From Thelephora terrestris (taxonomy: Eukaryota > Basidiomycota > Agaricomycetes > Thelephorales > Thelephoraceae): 64,000 bases of DNA. Under the pieces are notes generated by a model. That model was given only the letters and a program-made list of their open reading frames with translations. It had not been told where the DNA came from and did no database searches. The translations under genes were made by a program, and so were the position numbers. The stretch covers positions 124,001-188,000 of the forward strand of contig WIUZ02000012.1 of the NCBI GenBank assembly GCA_015956445.1, given 5' to 3'. Shown here piece after piece: positions 1-11,003 of the stretch (its first letter is position 1; each line of letters begins with the position of its first letter).

Positions 1-1398
1 AAGGTGGCATTCCGAATGAGGGGTAGGTTCGGGGAGCTGGAGCATCCGATCAAAAAGGAGCTCTGGTACACCCTTCAAAGGGGAATCTACGATCAGGACC
101 TATTGGAGCACGGAGCTACCGTTCCTCGGGCCGTCCGCCATGCTACTGCCGCCACGTCGTTGTTGTGGTCGCTCGTTCGGGAGGGGGAAAGCCGGGTAGG
201 TTTTCCGTCTGAATATTCGAGTATGACTCTCGACTAATCAGACTGCCTAGGTGGAACGATTGGAGCGTGAGGTGAAAGAGGCGAAAGCAGACGTCCTTCG
301 TCTGTCAGCGGAGGGTCTTCAAATGAAGGAGACCTTGGCTGCCTTCCAGCAGGGGACGAACGAGGCGTTGGAGGCCATGGTCGCCAATCATCAAGAGTTG
401 ATCGCCGGTCTGAAGGTTAGGGACAACAACATCAAGGGGGCATTGGCCAGGAGGGATGAAAAGGTAGCTTTCCTCATCTCGAAGACGAAATGAGGGAAGC
501 TGACACTTCTTCTAGACGGAAGAACTCGAGAACGTGGTGGCCGTGTTGACAGCGCAGGTCGAGTCCTTGCAGGACAAGACCTGCAACTGCAAGGAGGGTC
601 CCAAATTGGTTGGTCAGGGGACCGCCGATGTTCCGTTCGAGTTGGAGTACGCCGACGAGGTGGTACTCCCATCTCCTAACCCATCGTCCTATGCGACGCC
701 TCCGATTGAGAACGCGGTTCCCGTTCCGACTCCGGCTCCGGCTTCCATTCTGGCCGCTTCCGACAAGGAGAACTGTGGGCGCTGCGTCCTGCAGCCGATC
801 CATCAGTTGGTGAAGATCGAGGATGAGGTCATGGAAGTTGACCGAGCCGAAGATGCTCCGAGGGTCGCCGAGGTACGTCCGGTGACTAAGGGGCAACGTT
901 GCAAGCGCTCTCGACGCCGTCCTGCTCATCGCATGGCTCCATCGGCTAATCCCTATCCTCGTCCAGTCGAGTCGGATGGTGACCAGTCTGGTCGAGGTGG
1001 GGGACGAGAGTTCCGCTATCGGGTCAACCGTCCCTACCGACAGGTCGAGTCGGAGATCCAGCTTCGCCACCAGCGTCGACTCGCAATCCAGGATCCCACC
1101 CAGGGGTCCGACGAGGGAGACGGAGGGTCGCTGGCCGACTACGTCGATAGTGCTGTCGAGCAGTCACCCGGTGATGGCGATGTGGGACCAGGTGTTCCAG
1201 AGTTCGGTGACATCTGGGAGGCTGATCGGTCCGCTCGAAGGTATCTCTTCCTATCGGCTTGAACTGGTCGTTCAGCTGAGTGCCGAAGATGGTGATGCCA
1301 TGTTCGGGGAGGTTCTAGCAAGGAGGGGCCAGCACTACGATCTCCGGGATGGACGGTTGGTGACCTTCAGGCCTGCCGTAGATAGAGTCGACTTTTGA
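1..1398 (+). CDS. Uncharacterised coiled-coil protein, 5' partial
   Basis: The reading frame is already open at the left edge, so the start lies outside the window. Predicted exons are 1-195, 251-463, 516-1191 and 1241-1398; the three introns are 49-55 bp with GT/AG ends and keep the frame. The second and third exons encode a heptad-rich segment beginning VERLEREVKEAK and continuing TEELENVVAVLTAQVESL, which should form a coiled coil. It is followed by a Cys pair (TCNCKEG) and a long low-complexity region rich in Pro, Arg, Asp and Ser. I do not recognise the family. The last intron (1192-1240) is the least certain; without it the protein would stop at 1262. Its position beside gene-poor, repeat-like DNA suggests an accessory, lineage-specific gene. 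Confidence 0.5.
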
Positions 1399-3544
1399 GG
1401 GTGTAGGATAGCACTTGTATAGCTCGTTGTGGATTCGCTGGGAATAGTACGCGCGTGTGTGTGTTTCGAATGATTGGTATGAAGGATAAGGAGTGTGAAG
1501 CATTCAAAACATAAGAATTGGTAAGAAGAGTTCAAAGAAAGAAAGAGCGTGTTATAAAAGTTTAAAAATACCATGTTCCTGACATTAGCTTGGTTTCCTA
1601 AATCGGAATGCGCAAGCAGGGCCCCCACCTAAGTCAGTAAACCCTTCTTGAGGGTCGGCAGTGGCAGAACGATCCAAGACGTTCCCCAAAGTAGGATAGG
1701 GATGAGCCCTATTGTCACGAGCATGGATAAAGCGGTCGATGTTGAAGTTACTCTCCTGAACAGGAGAGTTGGAGGAAGAGCGACGGGTGGGAACTCGAGT
1801 AGAAGTACGAGGCATGTTGGCTTTGTGTAACAAAGGTGGGTTTGTTGAGAGACCCAGTCATCCAACCCCCTTTGGTTATATACCAAATGCCACGCCCTTT
1901 CCACAACTCAGGAGTTGAGTCATCTTTTCTATTGTTTACTGCGCATGACCCACATGACATCATCTGCCCCTATTTCTTAGTCATATGCTCCCCTTTTGCC
2001 ATTGGCTGTTAGTCAGTCATACCCACATTCCTTCCGAACATTCTCAGGATACGTCATGCTTTGTAACTGCTTTGTAATGCTCTCAAATTGCTATTGGCCG
2101 CCACACTCTCCTTTATCAGCTGATAATTTGTAGCATTAGTCACCACGTAAAGCACGGACCATGCAGTGCTGTGCACGGACCATGTTTGTCTGTGTTTGTA
2201 TCATTAGTATAGTTACATGTCGTTGTCACATCACAAATATAAGTAGTATATATACTCAGAGTAATTTAGCCTGTACTCCTTAGATTTGTTATCATCAGAC
2301 TCTCCGTGACCTCTACTGCTGTGTGCTTAGAGCAAGAGTGCCTGAAGACCCTTGTCTCCTTCTTTCTCCTTCTCTCCAATCTAGTCTGTGAAGAGACTTC
2401 CGATATCCCTGGGTTTGCAACAGGGCTATAACTGTGTGCTTGACCCCTGAGTGTGATAGGTTTGGATAGCAAGAGTGCTATTGAACTGTAGAGGTTGCGT
2501 TGGCCTGACAGTATCGTAGTACCTTAGTTTTGTTACCTCAGGAAATCCTCTGCCCTTCTCAGCCCAGTTGCAGTTAAGGACAAGTCAGAGTCTTCTGTTT
2601 GAACACAAGACACTCCCATCTGCTCTCCCTCCCGCTCTGTGCATCATCTGTGCCTCACAACTATAGAACCTCAGTGTTCAGAACATAGAACACCTTGAAC
2701 GTCCAGTTGATCACCTGGTGGAGTCATCAAACCTGTCGTAGGGATAAACCTTTGTTGGATAAACCAAGCGAAGCTCGGTTTAGGTTAGGTTTCCCTTTGG
2801 GATTTTGATCTGACTTGCAGTGACCTCGGACAACCTACCAGAAGAATATAGGCATGACCATCCTATCACAACTAGTTGGACTAGTGAGTACTCTGCAGAG
2901 TTGGCTCAGTGCACTGGTAGTTGTTGGGGTAGAGTGGCCCTGACAGGGACAGTGCTTGGTCCTGGGCCAGATGTCCTTGGCTTGTTGGTGTAGCCAAGTG
3001 GTTGGTCACATGGTTGGTCATGTGACTTAGTCATGTGACCTTGAGCTGGGACTTCTGCCCTGGCACAAATTTACTAAAATATCCAACATCACTTCCTCAT
3101 GTGCGACAACACCACCGCATGGACCAGAGATCAGTCACACTCTACAGTTGTGACATCAATAGAGTAGATAGATCAATCAATCACTTCTCTCTCTCTCTCT
3201 CTCCCACTAGCAACTATAAGACTCTCCCCTCAGGTAAGACTTAGAGTACGCCATGTAGTAGTATAGTATTATACTCTACCTGCTCAACACAATCGTCATG
3301 CTTTATTGCAATTCCTGCAGTGTACAATTATCCCTATGTGGCATTTTAAAGGCCACAATGTCATTTTAATGTGTTGCCATTATTGTAATTAAAAACAAGA
3401 TAGTTATAACTCTGACAGGTTGTTATAGTACCAGCGATCATTGTAACCCATTACAATCCCGCTTGGAATCTAGGTGATGATGGTCAGTGCCATCCAGTCA
3501 CTGAGATCCCAGTCTCTGGAATGCATATAAATTTAATCAACTGA
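1399..3544. other. Gene-poor, AT-richer interval with short repeats
   Basis: I find no convincing multi-exon gene here. On the minus strand an ATG at 1815 opens a 76-codon frame (MPRTSTRVPTRRSS...) ending near 1585, with a TATA-like element about 60 bp upstream (near 1875-1885). It could be a first exon or a remnant. Other contents are a repeated gcacggaccatg word (2153-2185), a second TATA-like cluster (2240-2262), short direct and palindromic words around 3000-3045, and a CT microsatellite near 3185-3204. The texture resembles degraded repetitive DNA, but I could not define element ends. Confidence 0.45.
3185..3204. repeat. (CT)n microsatellite
   Basis: A run of about ten CT dinucleotides interrupts the gene-poor interval. 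There is no sign of coding use. Confidence 0.7.
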
Positions 3545-4926
3545 TCATGCAAGCCCATGAATGACAGCAAAGGGGGATATGAGAATATCAAGCAGAGGAG
3601 CAGATGACCCATCAGAAGCAAGGACCTCCATCTCCTCCGCATCCCTGTGTATCTTGTCAAAAAATTCAGTAGCACCAGACATGTGGGCAACTCGAGCACA
3701 TGCTGCATGAAGAGCAAGCAATTTGGGGTTAGGTGGTGGCACTGTCTCCAAATTTGAAGTGAAGTCAACAACCATAGGGGCACCAAGAACGGGATTTTTG
3801 GCGCTGGAAAAGTTGCGGTGGATATATACCTCATCCAACTCATCCAACACACAGACGTTGTAGCGGTGCTCCTGCACACATGGTCAACTACTGAGGCTGA
3901 AAAGTCTCCAAATAGCACACCTGATCTGTCTGTTCGAACCACAGATCCAAGTCATTAAACTTAAAGTGGAGGTTGCTCTCTAACGAGAGAAGATTCCAGA
4001 TCGAATGAACACCTCCTGCTTTTTTGAAAGCATCAGTAAGGTCTGAGAGTCCAAGATTTTCCAGTACGGTCATAGCACCAGCGGCATGATATGTCTGGAT
4101 AATGGTGAGTGACGGAGGACTTTGCACCTAGGACAAAACCGCACCTTATTTACCATCGGGCCCTCTTCGTCGGTCCCCGCAGGATCAATGCCTTGCATTG
4201 TTGACTCCTTGAGGATTTGAGATGTTTGTACTACAACTTTGTAGACGTTGTCGCGCCGTGCGATGGTGCGCAGTTCCGCACAACGCTTGTATGATTCTTC
4301 ATCAAACAGACCGGTGATCATGCACCGGTAGCCATCACGAGCCAGCACCTGGTTGAGCGTAAGGCCTCGAGGAACAAGGCAAAAAAAGTTGTGTTTAACA
4401 CGCGCACCTTCATCCTGAGGGTCCTATAATCTTTGCTAGAGGCCTCCATCAAGTATTTGGTCATTTCTTCCTGCATTTCGAAGGAAGGACACGAAGGGGG
4501 TGAGTAGGGTGCAGCGTAGAGAGCGGTGGATTTTCGAACTTGGAAGGAACTGTGAGCGTTATGTTAGAAAACAAAGTAGCTAAACATACACAAGCGGAGG
4601 AGTTTGTCGCAAAGCAGTTTTCCAGAGATGAAGACCACATCGTCTTGACTGCGATCAGGGTTTTGAGTTGGTGATATGATCCATTTGACGAGTGTTGCGC
4701 AGGGTTTATCACCGAAGATACGAGGTGGAGCGTGAAAATCGAGGAGGAGGTGTCCAAAGACTCTGGCAGAAATGATATCCTGCTCAGCATTCCTCTCGAC
4801 AGCACGCCCTTCCGCGCCAAGTATCATATGGTAGGCATTGAGGCAGTTAGGAATCTCGCTTAACCGCAGTTCCTTGATCCGGGGAGAGTTAATCGCGGGG
4901 AGGGGAGAGCTGGTGATGATCGTCAT
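3545..4926 (-). CDS. HNH_2-type nuclease-domain protein
   Basis: Exons are 4926-4590, 4538-4408, 4348-4154, 4094-3921 and 3871-3545 (387 aa). All four introns are 49-59 bp and preserve the frame. The order of blocks, ARDGYRCMITGLFD, then TYHAAGAMTVLENLG, then NDLDLWFEQTDQ, and a C-terminal LLALHAACARVAHMSGA, is the pattern of the expanded Agaricomycete proteins carrying an HNH_2 (PF13391-like) domain. In the relatives I remember, the block before the second part carries a T-x-H-I motif; here the aligned text reads TSQIL, so a catalytic His may be replaced by Gln. The start chosen is the first in-frame ATG; the longer frame begins with GTG. Biological role in fungi is unknown. Family assignment is fairly sure; activity is doubtful. 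Confidence 0.75.
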
Positions 4927-5893
4927 GGTTGGCTGTCTAGCTGGGGGGAAATTTAAGTGCTTGGCAGGTGACTGCACATGTTTGTCCCGACTCCCCGCCA
5001 GTCAACGGATCAATCGGTCTCTTCTTTATCTTCAACCTACTTACCCGTGTGGGATCGCGAAGGGTGCCGGGTTGGTTCTGTTGGCGTATAGCTGTTCCGG
5101 GGAGCAGAGAGCGGTGATAGTGCTCCTTGGAAAGATTTGCGTGAACAAGGCGTCGTCCCCCTAGGTATCGCCCCCTTCTAAATCGCGCCCTCCTCGCCTC
5201 TGAATTCGAGGCTGGATTCCGGCCTAGTCAAGAGTGGCAAAGACCTTGTTCCTTCCCAACCGCATCCTCACTTTCTCTGAGGTTCTCGGCACTCGCATGG
5301 TCTTGCAACTTGGTCGACCACCACCAACCACAACGTCGTACATGTATGCATGTGGGCCAAGTTGCATCCACGTTTATCGGCCCTCAGTAATTAGGCAGCG
5401 CTGAGCGCTCGCTCTAGGGTCTCGGTCGTGAGGATGTCGACCAGGGCTACCTTGGCATCTATCAGGCAGTTAGATTCAGACCTGGGTGCTACCACCAACC
5501 CGAGGTCCACCCCTCTACCGCGCTGTACTCTCGATCCACTCCATCGACACCACTTGATCACTTTGCTCGTGGGTAACTTTAAATACATACAAGTACGGGG
5601 ATAAGATTGGGTAGTTTCCCAGACTGGCCACAAGGGCTCTGACTCTCAGAATAACAACCTGTCGCCTTACTGCTGACAAGGCTACCCCCCCGCGCGCGCG
5701 ACTACGTATGTCTACCTGGTACGTGGTTGCATTTGCATGTGCTCGGATGGGAATCTGGCGTGCTGCGGACGGGTAGAAATTATGAGGAACACACGTTACA
5801 CAGACGCTTAAAGGCTTTTTATGGACAGGTTAAACGGTGTCAAGGGCACTGGATACTCTACACCCCCCAAAGTAATCTCCTCCCTTCTGAAAA
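4927..5893. other. Intergenic, no gene recognised
   Basis: Short frames occur on both strands, for example an 80-codon minus frame at 5391-5633, but none has splice partners or a recognisable motif. A short CG run (cccgcgcgcgcg, near 5690) is present. The right border is the AAA target duplication of the transposon at 5894. Confidence 0.5.
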
Positions 5894-7322
5894 CACTGTA
5901 GAAAACCGTTGGGTCGTTTTTCGACCAAATGATATTGACCTAATATTGGCCGAAAATCAACCAAACAGTTTGGTCGAAAATCCGTACTATCCCACACTTA
6001 GGTTTGGTCGATTTTCGACCTAAAAAGGTGCACTTCGACCTAATCGTGTAGGTCGGTTTTCGACCAAACCCACGTCATCCAGAGTTGATGGGCTGATGCC
6101 GGCTCGGTACGGTACAACAGGATCCAGGTTTGCTCAGCCAATCACAGGTAATCATGTATATTCAGCCCGGTTCAGGTAGATAAATACATGTAACGAGATG
6201 AGGGTATCCTAACCACAGCGCCCATACTCCTGGTGAACACATGGGTCGTTGTGGCAGTTGTTGTGGCAGACGATGATTGGAAGGGAGGGAGAACGTTCGA
6301 AAATTCCAGCACTATTTTCAAAGACGACGGGGAGCCGCGGGTGAGAACGATAGAGGTCAACGTACTAGCAAAAATGTGTTGGTTAGCGGGTCCTCGAGAG
6401 AACAGAGGTGCGGGACTTACACGTTAGTTCTGTCCTCGGCTTGAAAGTCACAATCTAGCACCGTTGTCGGTCAACAAATTACATAGCGCACTTCGGGTCT
6501 GACTTACTATGGCGTTATGACAAACCGAACGTCCCAGACCGCCCACCCAGTCGAAGCGCGGAAGGACCCCCGAATGCATTGGGATACGTTGTCGTTCACG
6601 GAAATCCTGAGCGCTGGGTCGGGGAAGCTGTGGCCATGGTCGAGATGAAACCCTGGATTTGTCTCGGGAGGGGATCTTGCGGTCAGTTGATGGTCGACTT
6701 CATTGCTTTCGGTGAGTGCAGATGAGGAAGTGGGCGGGGACACTTGCATTTTTCTTGAACATGCGGAAACCTTGTGAGGGCGCGGTGGGAATTGTTGTAA
6801 GCGCACAGTGGAAGGTTCTCGTGAGGGCGCAGTGGGGAGGACTCGCAATCGTCTTGCAAAGAGGACCTATTGTGGGCGCAAAAATCCTGTTCACCGGCCA
6901 CTTCTGACACTTGGCGACACATACCGTGAGTCCAACGGTTTCCTCCGATGATAAGGGGGTAATTCTTCCATCCCCTTGTCTCTGCCCTCGCGGAGGAATC
7001 TAAGTATACGTAAATTAGCGAAGGCGCCCGTTGCTGGAGGTGGTGATTAAGGGAAAGAAAGAGAGACGTTGACTTAGAAAAAATTTCCCCACCGACGTTC
7101 AAGTAGGGCAGCGGGTCAAAGCGGACCCGAACTCCGAACCCAAATGGGCCATTTCGGTAACACGCGCAATTCAAATCGCTCAAATCGACCAAAGTTTGGT
7201 TGAGCCAAATTTGGCAGATGTAATCAGAAATCAAAAATACCCGAAACCAACCAAAATTTGGTCGAAATACAGGTGAGTGACCTAAGTTTGGTCGAAAACC
7301 GACCTAATCCTTTCCTACAGTG
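5894..7322. mobile_element. Non-autonomous CACTA-like (CMC/EnSpm-type) DNA transposon
   Basis: The left end reads CACTGTAGAAAACC and the reverse complement of the right end reads CACTGTAGGAAAGG. After that both ends share a palindromic GGTCG-TTTT-CGACC word. The element is flanked by AAA on each side (5891-5893 and 7323-7325), a 3-bp target duplication as expected for CACTA elements. Both subterminal regions (5905-6070 and 7165-7310) repeat TTGGTCGAAAA/TTTTCGACCAA words in both orientations, like transposase-binding arrays. No transposase frame is visible in the 1.1-kb core, so it would depend on an enzyme encoded elsewhere. The TIR text is seen directly; the superfamily label is inferred from CACTG ends plus the 3-bp duplication. 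Confidence 0.75.
5905..6070. repeat. Left subterminal GGTCG/CGACC repeat array
   Basis: At least seven imperfect copies of TTTTCGACC or its complement occur in alternating orientation, several forming short perfect hairpins such as GGTCGNTTTTCGACC. A matching but reversed array lies at the other end of the same element (7165-7310). Confidence 0.7.
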
Positions 7323-8856
7323 AAAGTAGTAAACCTGTTCGGATGCATACCAATCTGACAATTCTCCACAACTAGATAGATCCCTGAGTGGGTGACCGCC
7401 ATCGGAGTGTCCTCGCGCAGTGGGTGAGTCGTCAGAGCTCCACATATCTGTCCACTCATTAAACCCTCCTTGATGAACTTGTGGACTGTATTCAGACCCG
7501 CTATTCCTAATACCAAGTGTACACGTACCAGAGATGTTAGTCCCACAACAACCGTCCAAGAATGAGTCAGTCTCCCGGCTTGTTCTACAATCCCGCCCAA
7601 CGTCCAGGCAGTGAGGATCAAACAAGTTGTCCGAAGTCGGCACCTCGAATTCCCCATTTGTGTGACCCTCCCGGTCAAAGGGTAGTGTACGAGGAGCGGG
7701 TACGCCTTCACTGAGACTAGAGTTTGACACAAAGTTTGCGAAAAATCTAGACGAAACGCGAAGGGAGGGACGAGAGTGCTCGCCGGGGCTTCGGGTCGCG
7801 ATTGAGCGTGGCTCGCTGCAGGTATCCACGGCGGCTGGCAATGATTGTTTCTCCCTTCCTTGACCACCCCAATCCCTCCCTGTGTCCATCACGACAGTGG
7901 TGTTGCAGGCAATTGACGAAGAATCGCTTGGGAGGTTGTTGTTTTCGAGTTCAATGTCCCAGGTCATCGAATGGTTGTCGACTGTCCCTTCGGTCTTTTC
8001 TGGCTGCGACGTTTCACCCTCGGCGACTTTTCCGGTGGACTCGGGTATGTGCTGTTGCTTTCCAAAACAAGTAGATCCAGAGTAATCAAGAGCTCCGAGT
8101 TGTGGGGTCGAAGGCAGTTGTGAGTTTATCATAGCGGGTTCGGGGTCCCAGCGGAAAACAGGCCGCGCTATTAATGGGGGTATAAATGACGGCGACGGCA
8201 CTGGACGGAATTGAGCCTACTAGTCTCGACCAGGGTAGAGATACCATGTACAGTCGAAGATGACTTTCCTTTCGCAAAAACCCCCTTATCACCGGTAGGC
8301 ATCTGGGAGCGATAAACTTTGGGTTCCGGACGGTATTAGAACGACTCACCGTCAGCCTGGATGGCCCAACATTTTCGGGGGCAAAGTTGTAGAGAAATGA
8401 AAGACCAGTGGGGAACCTTGATTTTTCACGATGGCGACCTTTTTTCCTCTTCACCGGGGAAACATTCTCCGCAGGCTCGGTCGGATCGCCACGGCCAGAC
8501 GTTGTACTATTGCCTCTTTTCAAAGTTAGTGATTGTTTTTTCTGTTCTTTGGTCACTGTAGAACGCTTCGCCAGCCGCCTTTTGTGGTCTTCAGCAGCTT
8601 TTTTCGCCAACGAGGGGACTGCTTCGGCCAAAGCACATTTGGAGCCCTGAGATTCTATACAGTCGAACGTTAACGAAGGGTTGAAGTCGGATTGGATGGT
8701 GACCAGAGGATTGCGAGCAGTTAACAGTGGGGTTCGTAGACCGAAAGCTTCAGACGTAGAGCCACCAGGAGCGAGGAGATCTGTGCCATAGAAGGGAACG
8801 AAAGCGAGCTGAGCCTGGACGTAAGTGCGGACTCGATTGGCCTTGTCGATATCCAT
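7323..8856 (-). CDS. Uncharacterised protein; 3' end interrupted by the CACTA-like element
   Basis: Predicted exons are 8856-8350, 8302-8245 and 8167-7323. The N-terminus is MDIDKANRVRTYVQAQL, followed by a basic Ser/Thr/Lys stretch (PVKRKKGRHR) that could be a nuclear localisation signal and a long disordered acidic/Ser region. No domain is recognised. The last frame runs straight through the transposon's right end and stops inside it at about 7224, so the present product would gain about 30 element-encoded residues. Beyond the element, the frame after the AAA duplication reads SEGRRLLWGV and then stops, which may be the original C-terminus. Intron 1 (GTGAGT donor) is good; intron 2 (8244-8168, 77 bp) is less certain. 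The start is 126 bp from the divergent malate dehydrogenase start. Confidence 0.5.
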
Positions 8857-8982
8857 TGGTGATTGGCGATCGAGCGTGGGAAAGCGGGTGACGGAACAAA
8901 TCGTGCTGGCACCTTACCCCGACCCCGCCTCGGTTTTTCATCCCTTGTCCCCTCCCTCCACCGTTCCAAAACTATTAAAAAA
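8857..8982. promoter_or_regulatory. Divergent promoter, uncharacterised gene / MDH
   Basis: Only 126 bp separate the two start codons, so both promoters must overlap here. A short A-rich run precedes the MDH ATG. Confidence 0.55.
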
Positions 8983-10280
8983 ATGCTTTCCAGACACGCC
9001 GCTCGCAGTCTTTCCGCCCACGGTCGTTGGTTCTCTTCGTCTGTTGCTCGTCACAGCAAGGTTGCTGTCCTCGGCGCAGGAGGAGGAATTGGCCAGCCTC
9101 TCTCTCTCTTGCTCAAAGCTGACCCTCTCGTTACTTCCCTGAGCCTGTACGACATCCGTGGCGCCCCTGGAGTTGCTGCTGATGTCAGCCACATTGATAC
9201 ACCAGGAGAGGTAAGGTATCTTCCTTTGCCTCTCCCAACCCTTGCTGAATGGCGTTGTGCCAGGTCAACGGCTACCACGCAGACAAACTCGACGAAGCTC
9301 TTGAAGGTGTCAAGGTTGTCGTGATTCCCGCTGGCGTCCCCCGAAAGGTGCGGTAATTAATTTGTGCAAAGCTTGTTCTGTCAATTGATCTCTTTCCACC
9401 CTAGCCTGGTGTGAGTTGAATTTGTTAGTGCTCCTCGAGGACGAGTTTCCTAACCTCTTCCTCAATAACAGATGACCCGCGACGACTTATTCAACGTGCG
9501 TTCATGTTTTCTTCGTATTCGATACTTCTTTACAGGAACCCTTGCAGACAAACGCTTCTATCGTTCGTGACCTCGCTGCTGCGATCGCCCGCGTCTCCCC
9601 AGAGGCCCATGTGCTCGTGATCTCCAACCCTGTCAACTCGACCGTTCCAATCGTCTCTTCCGTCTTTGAGAAGGCTGGTGTTTATGATCCGCGACGAATT
9701 TTTGGTGTGACAACACTTGATGTTGTTCGCGCTGCTCGTTTCGTGTCAGGTATTGTGGGAACTAACCCGGTTGACACCCCGATCACCGTCATCGGTGGAC
9801 ACAGCGGTGCAACCATTGTTCCCCTGCTCTCACAATCACCTTTCGGAAAAGGCATCTCTGGAGAAGCCTACGAGAAGGTCGTGAAGCGTATCCAGTACGG
9901 TGGTGACGAAGTGGTCCAGGCCAAGGACGGCGCTGGAAGCGCTACCTTGTCTATGGCTTACGCTGGCGCCAAGTTTACCAACGCCTTGCTTCGCGGTCTG
10001 GCGGGCGAGAAGGAAGTGGTTACACCCACGTTCGTCAAGAGCCCGCTGTTCGCTGACCAGGGCATTGACTACTTTTCATCTAATGTTGAACTCGGTGTAA
10101 GTAGAGAAGTTTTGCCGACTGAGGCCGTGCTAACTCTATGCTCCCTAGCCGAACGGTATTGAAAAGATCCACCCTCTCGGGGAGTTGACTGCAGAGGAAC
10201 GGAAGCTGTTGGAAGCCTGCCTGCCCGAACTGAAGAAGAACATAGAGAAGGGCAAAGCCTTCGTAGAAGCCTCCCCTTGA
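8983..10280 (+). CDS. MDH1: Malate dehydrogenase, mitochondrial
   Basis: Oxidises malate to oxaloacetate with NAD+ in the matrix (TCA cycle). Exons are 8983-9210, 9264-9347, 9405-9410, 9472-9495, 9548-10096 and 10149-10280 (340 aa, normal length). The first about 20 residues ([16 protein letters not shown]) look like an Arg-rich mitochondrial presequence. The Rossmann loop [12 protein letters not shown], the mobile-loop region [25 protein letters not shown] and the catalytic-His motif GGHSGATI are all present. Exon 3 is a 6-nt microexon encoding Pro-Gly within the conserved PRKPGMTR loop; skipping or retaining its flanks would break the loop. The acceptor of exon 5 was placed at 9547 because conserved [11 protein letters not shown] requires it. 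Very confident. Confidence 0.96.
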
Positions 10281-10351
10281 TTTCGACCCGACACACCCCT
10301 TAAGATGTAGATATGATTAGAACGATAGTCGTACCACACAATGAATCATAC

Positions 10352-10897
10352 CTAGCGGTGTTTGGAGTGCCTGCCCTTGACTGTCGTGAAACCATCTTCG
10401 TCAACCTCTGGAATCTGAAGGTCTGGAGCAGGGTCTGAGCTAGGGCCATCTTCCTCATCCGACTCCCAATCGCCCTCCTCTTCATCGCTGTCTGTATCCA
10501 TCGCTTCGGAATGACCAAGCTGTGAGACTACCGGTCTGTTGGCATTTGCGTCCGCCTGTTGTTCCAAACGGTGTAAGCCGGCTAGATCACCCAACTGGAC
10601 GTCCTTCCACAGGGTCGTGATGTCCCTAGCGACAGACTCTGTGCTCCCGTCCTCTATCACGGTTTCGAATTCATCGTCCATGATCTGAAGGAGCAACTCT
10701 TCAATGTATTCTGCGTCGGGAGGTGTAGGCTGTTCTTCGAATGCGTCAACGATTACGGATGCCATCCACGTCTGCTTCTTGCTCGAATCAGGCCCACCCC
10801 AACTGTTTTGAACGGCGATCCGTAGTGCTGGCCACAACGCGAGACGAGCGATGACGCCTTTGGCGAAGGAAAGAGAATGAGAGGGCAGATGGGACAT
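10352..10897 (-). CDS. TSR2: Pre-rRNA-processing protein TSR2
   Basis: Single exon, 181 aa, starting at MSHLPSHSLSF; an upstream in-frame TTG is not used. TSR2 is the chaperone/escortin of ribosomal protein eS26 in 40S biogenesis. The diagnostic WGG motif is visible as VQNSWGGPDS, preceded by a helical region, followed by LLLQIMDDEFETVIEDGS and an acidic C-terminus (DTDSDEEEGDWESDEE) typical of the family. It is divergent from the 5-phosphatase gene, with starts 106 bp apart, and converges with MDH. Confidence 0.93.
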   Translation of the reverse strand: MSHLPSHSLSFAKGVIARLALWPALRIAVQNSWGGPDSSKKQTWMASVIVDAFEEQPTPPDAEYIEELLLQIMDDEFETVIEDGSTESVARDITTLWKDVQLGDLAGLHRLEQQADANANRPVVSQLGHSEAMDTDSDEEEGDWESDEEDGPSSDPAPDLQIPEVDEDGFTTVKGRHSKHR

Positions 10898-11003
10898 CTT
10901 TTTTGTTGTCAACTTCAAGTTGAAATTATTTCAAATCCCTTTCGATCTCCTTCACCATCTACTCGCTTTCCCGTCGAAGGCCACCGCAACGACGACGAGA
11001 GGG
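10898..11003. promoter_or_regulatory. Divergent promoter TSR2 / 5-phosphatase
   Basis: The 106-bp interval between two start codons on opposite strands must hold both promoters. No strong TATA box is seen. Confidence 0.5.

Noticed and set aside
2190-3430. Possible solo LTR or LTR-retroelement remnant
   Set aside because: The texture (TATA-like cluster, GT/CT-rich stretches, no genes) is suggestive, but I could not find paired ends, a target duplication, a primer-binding site or any internal gene.
5727-6023. 98-codon plus-strand frame at the transposon's left end
   Set aside because: Half of it is the element's subterminal array; no domain, no splice support.
6683-7234. 183-codon minus-strand frame inside the CACTA-like element
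   Set aside because: It has no transposase motifs and ends in the terminal array; most likely chance.
10069-10339. Minus-strand frames over the MDH 3' end
   Set aside because: Antisense shadows of the conserved MDH reading frame.
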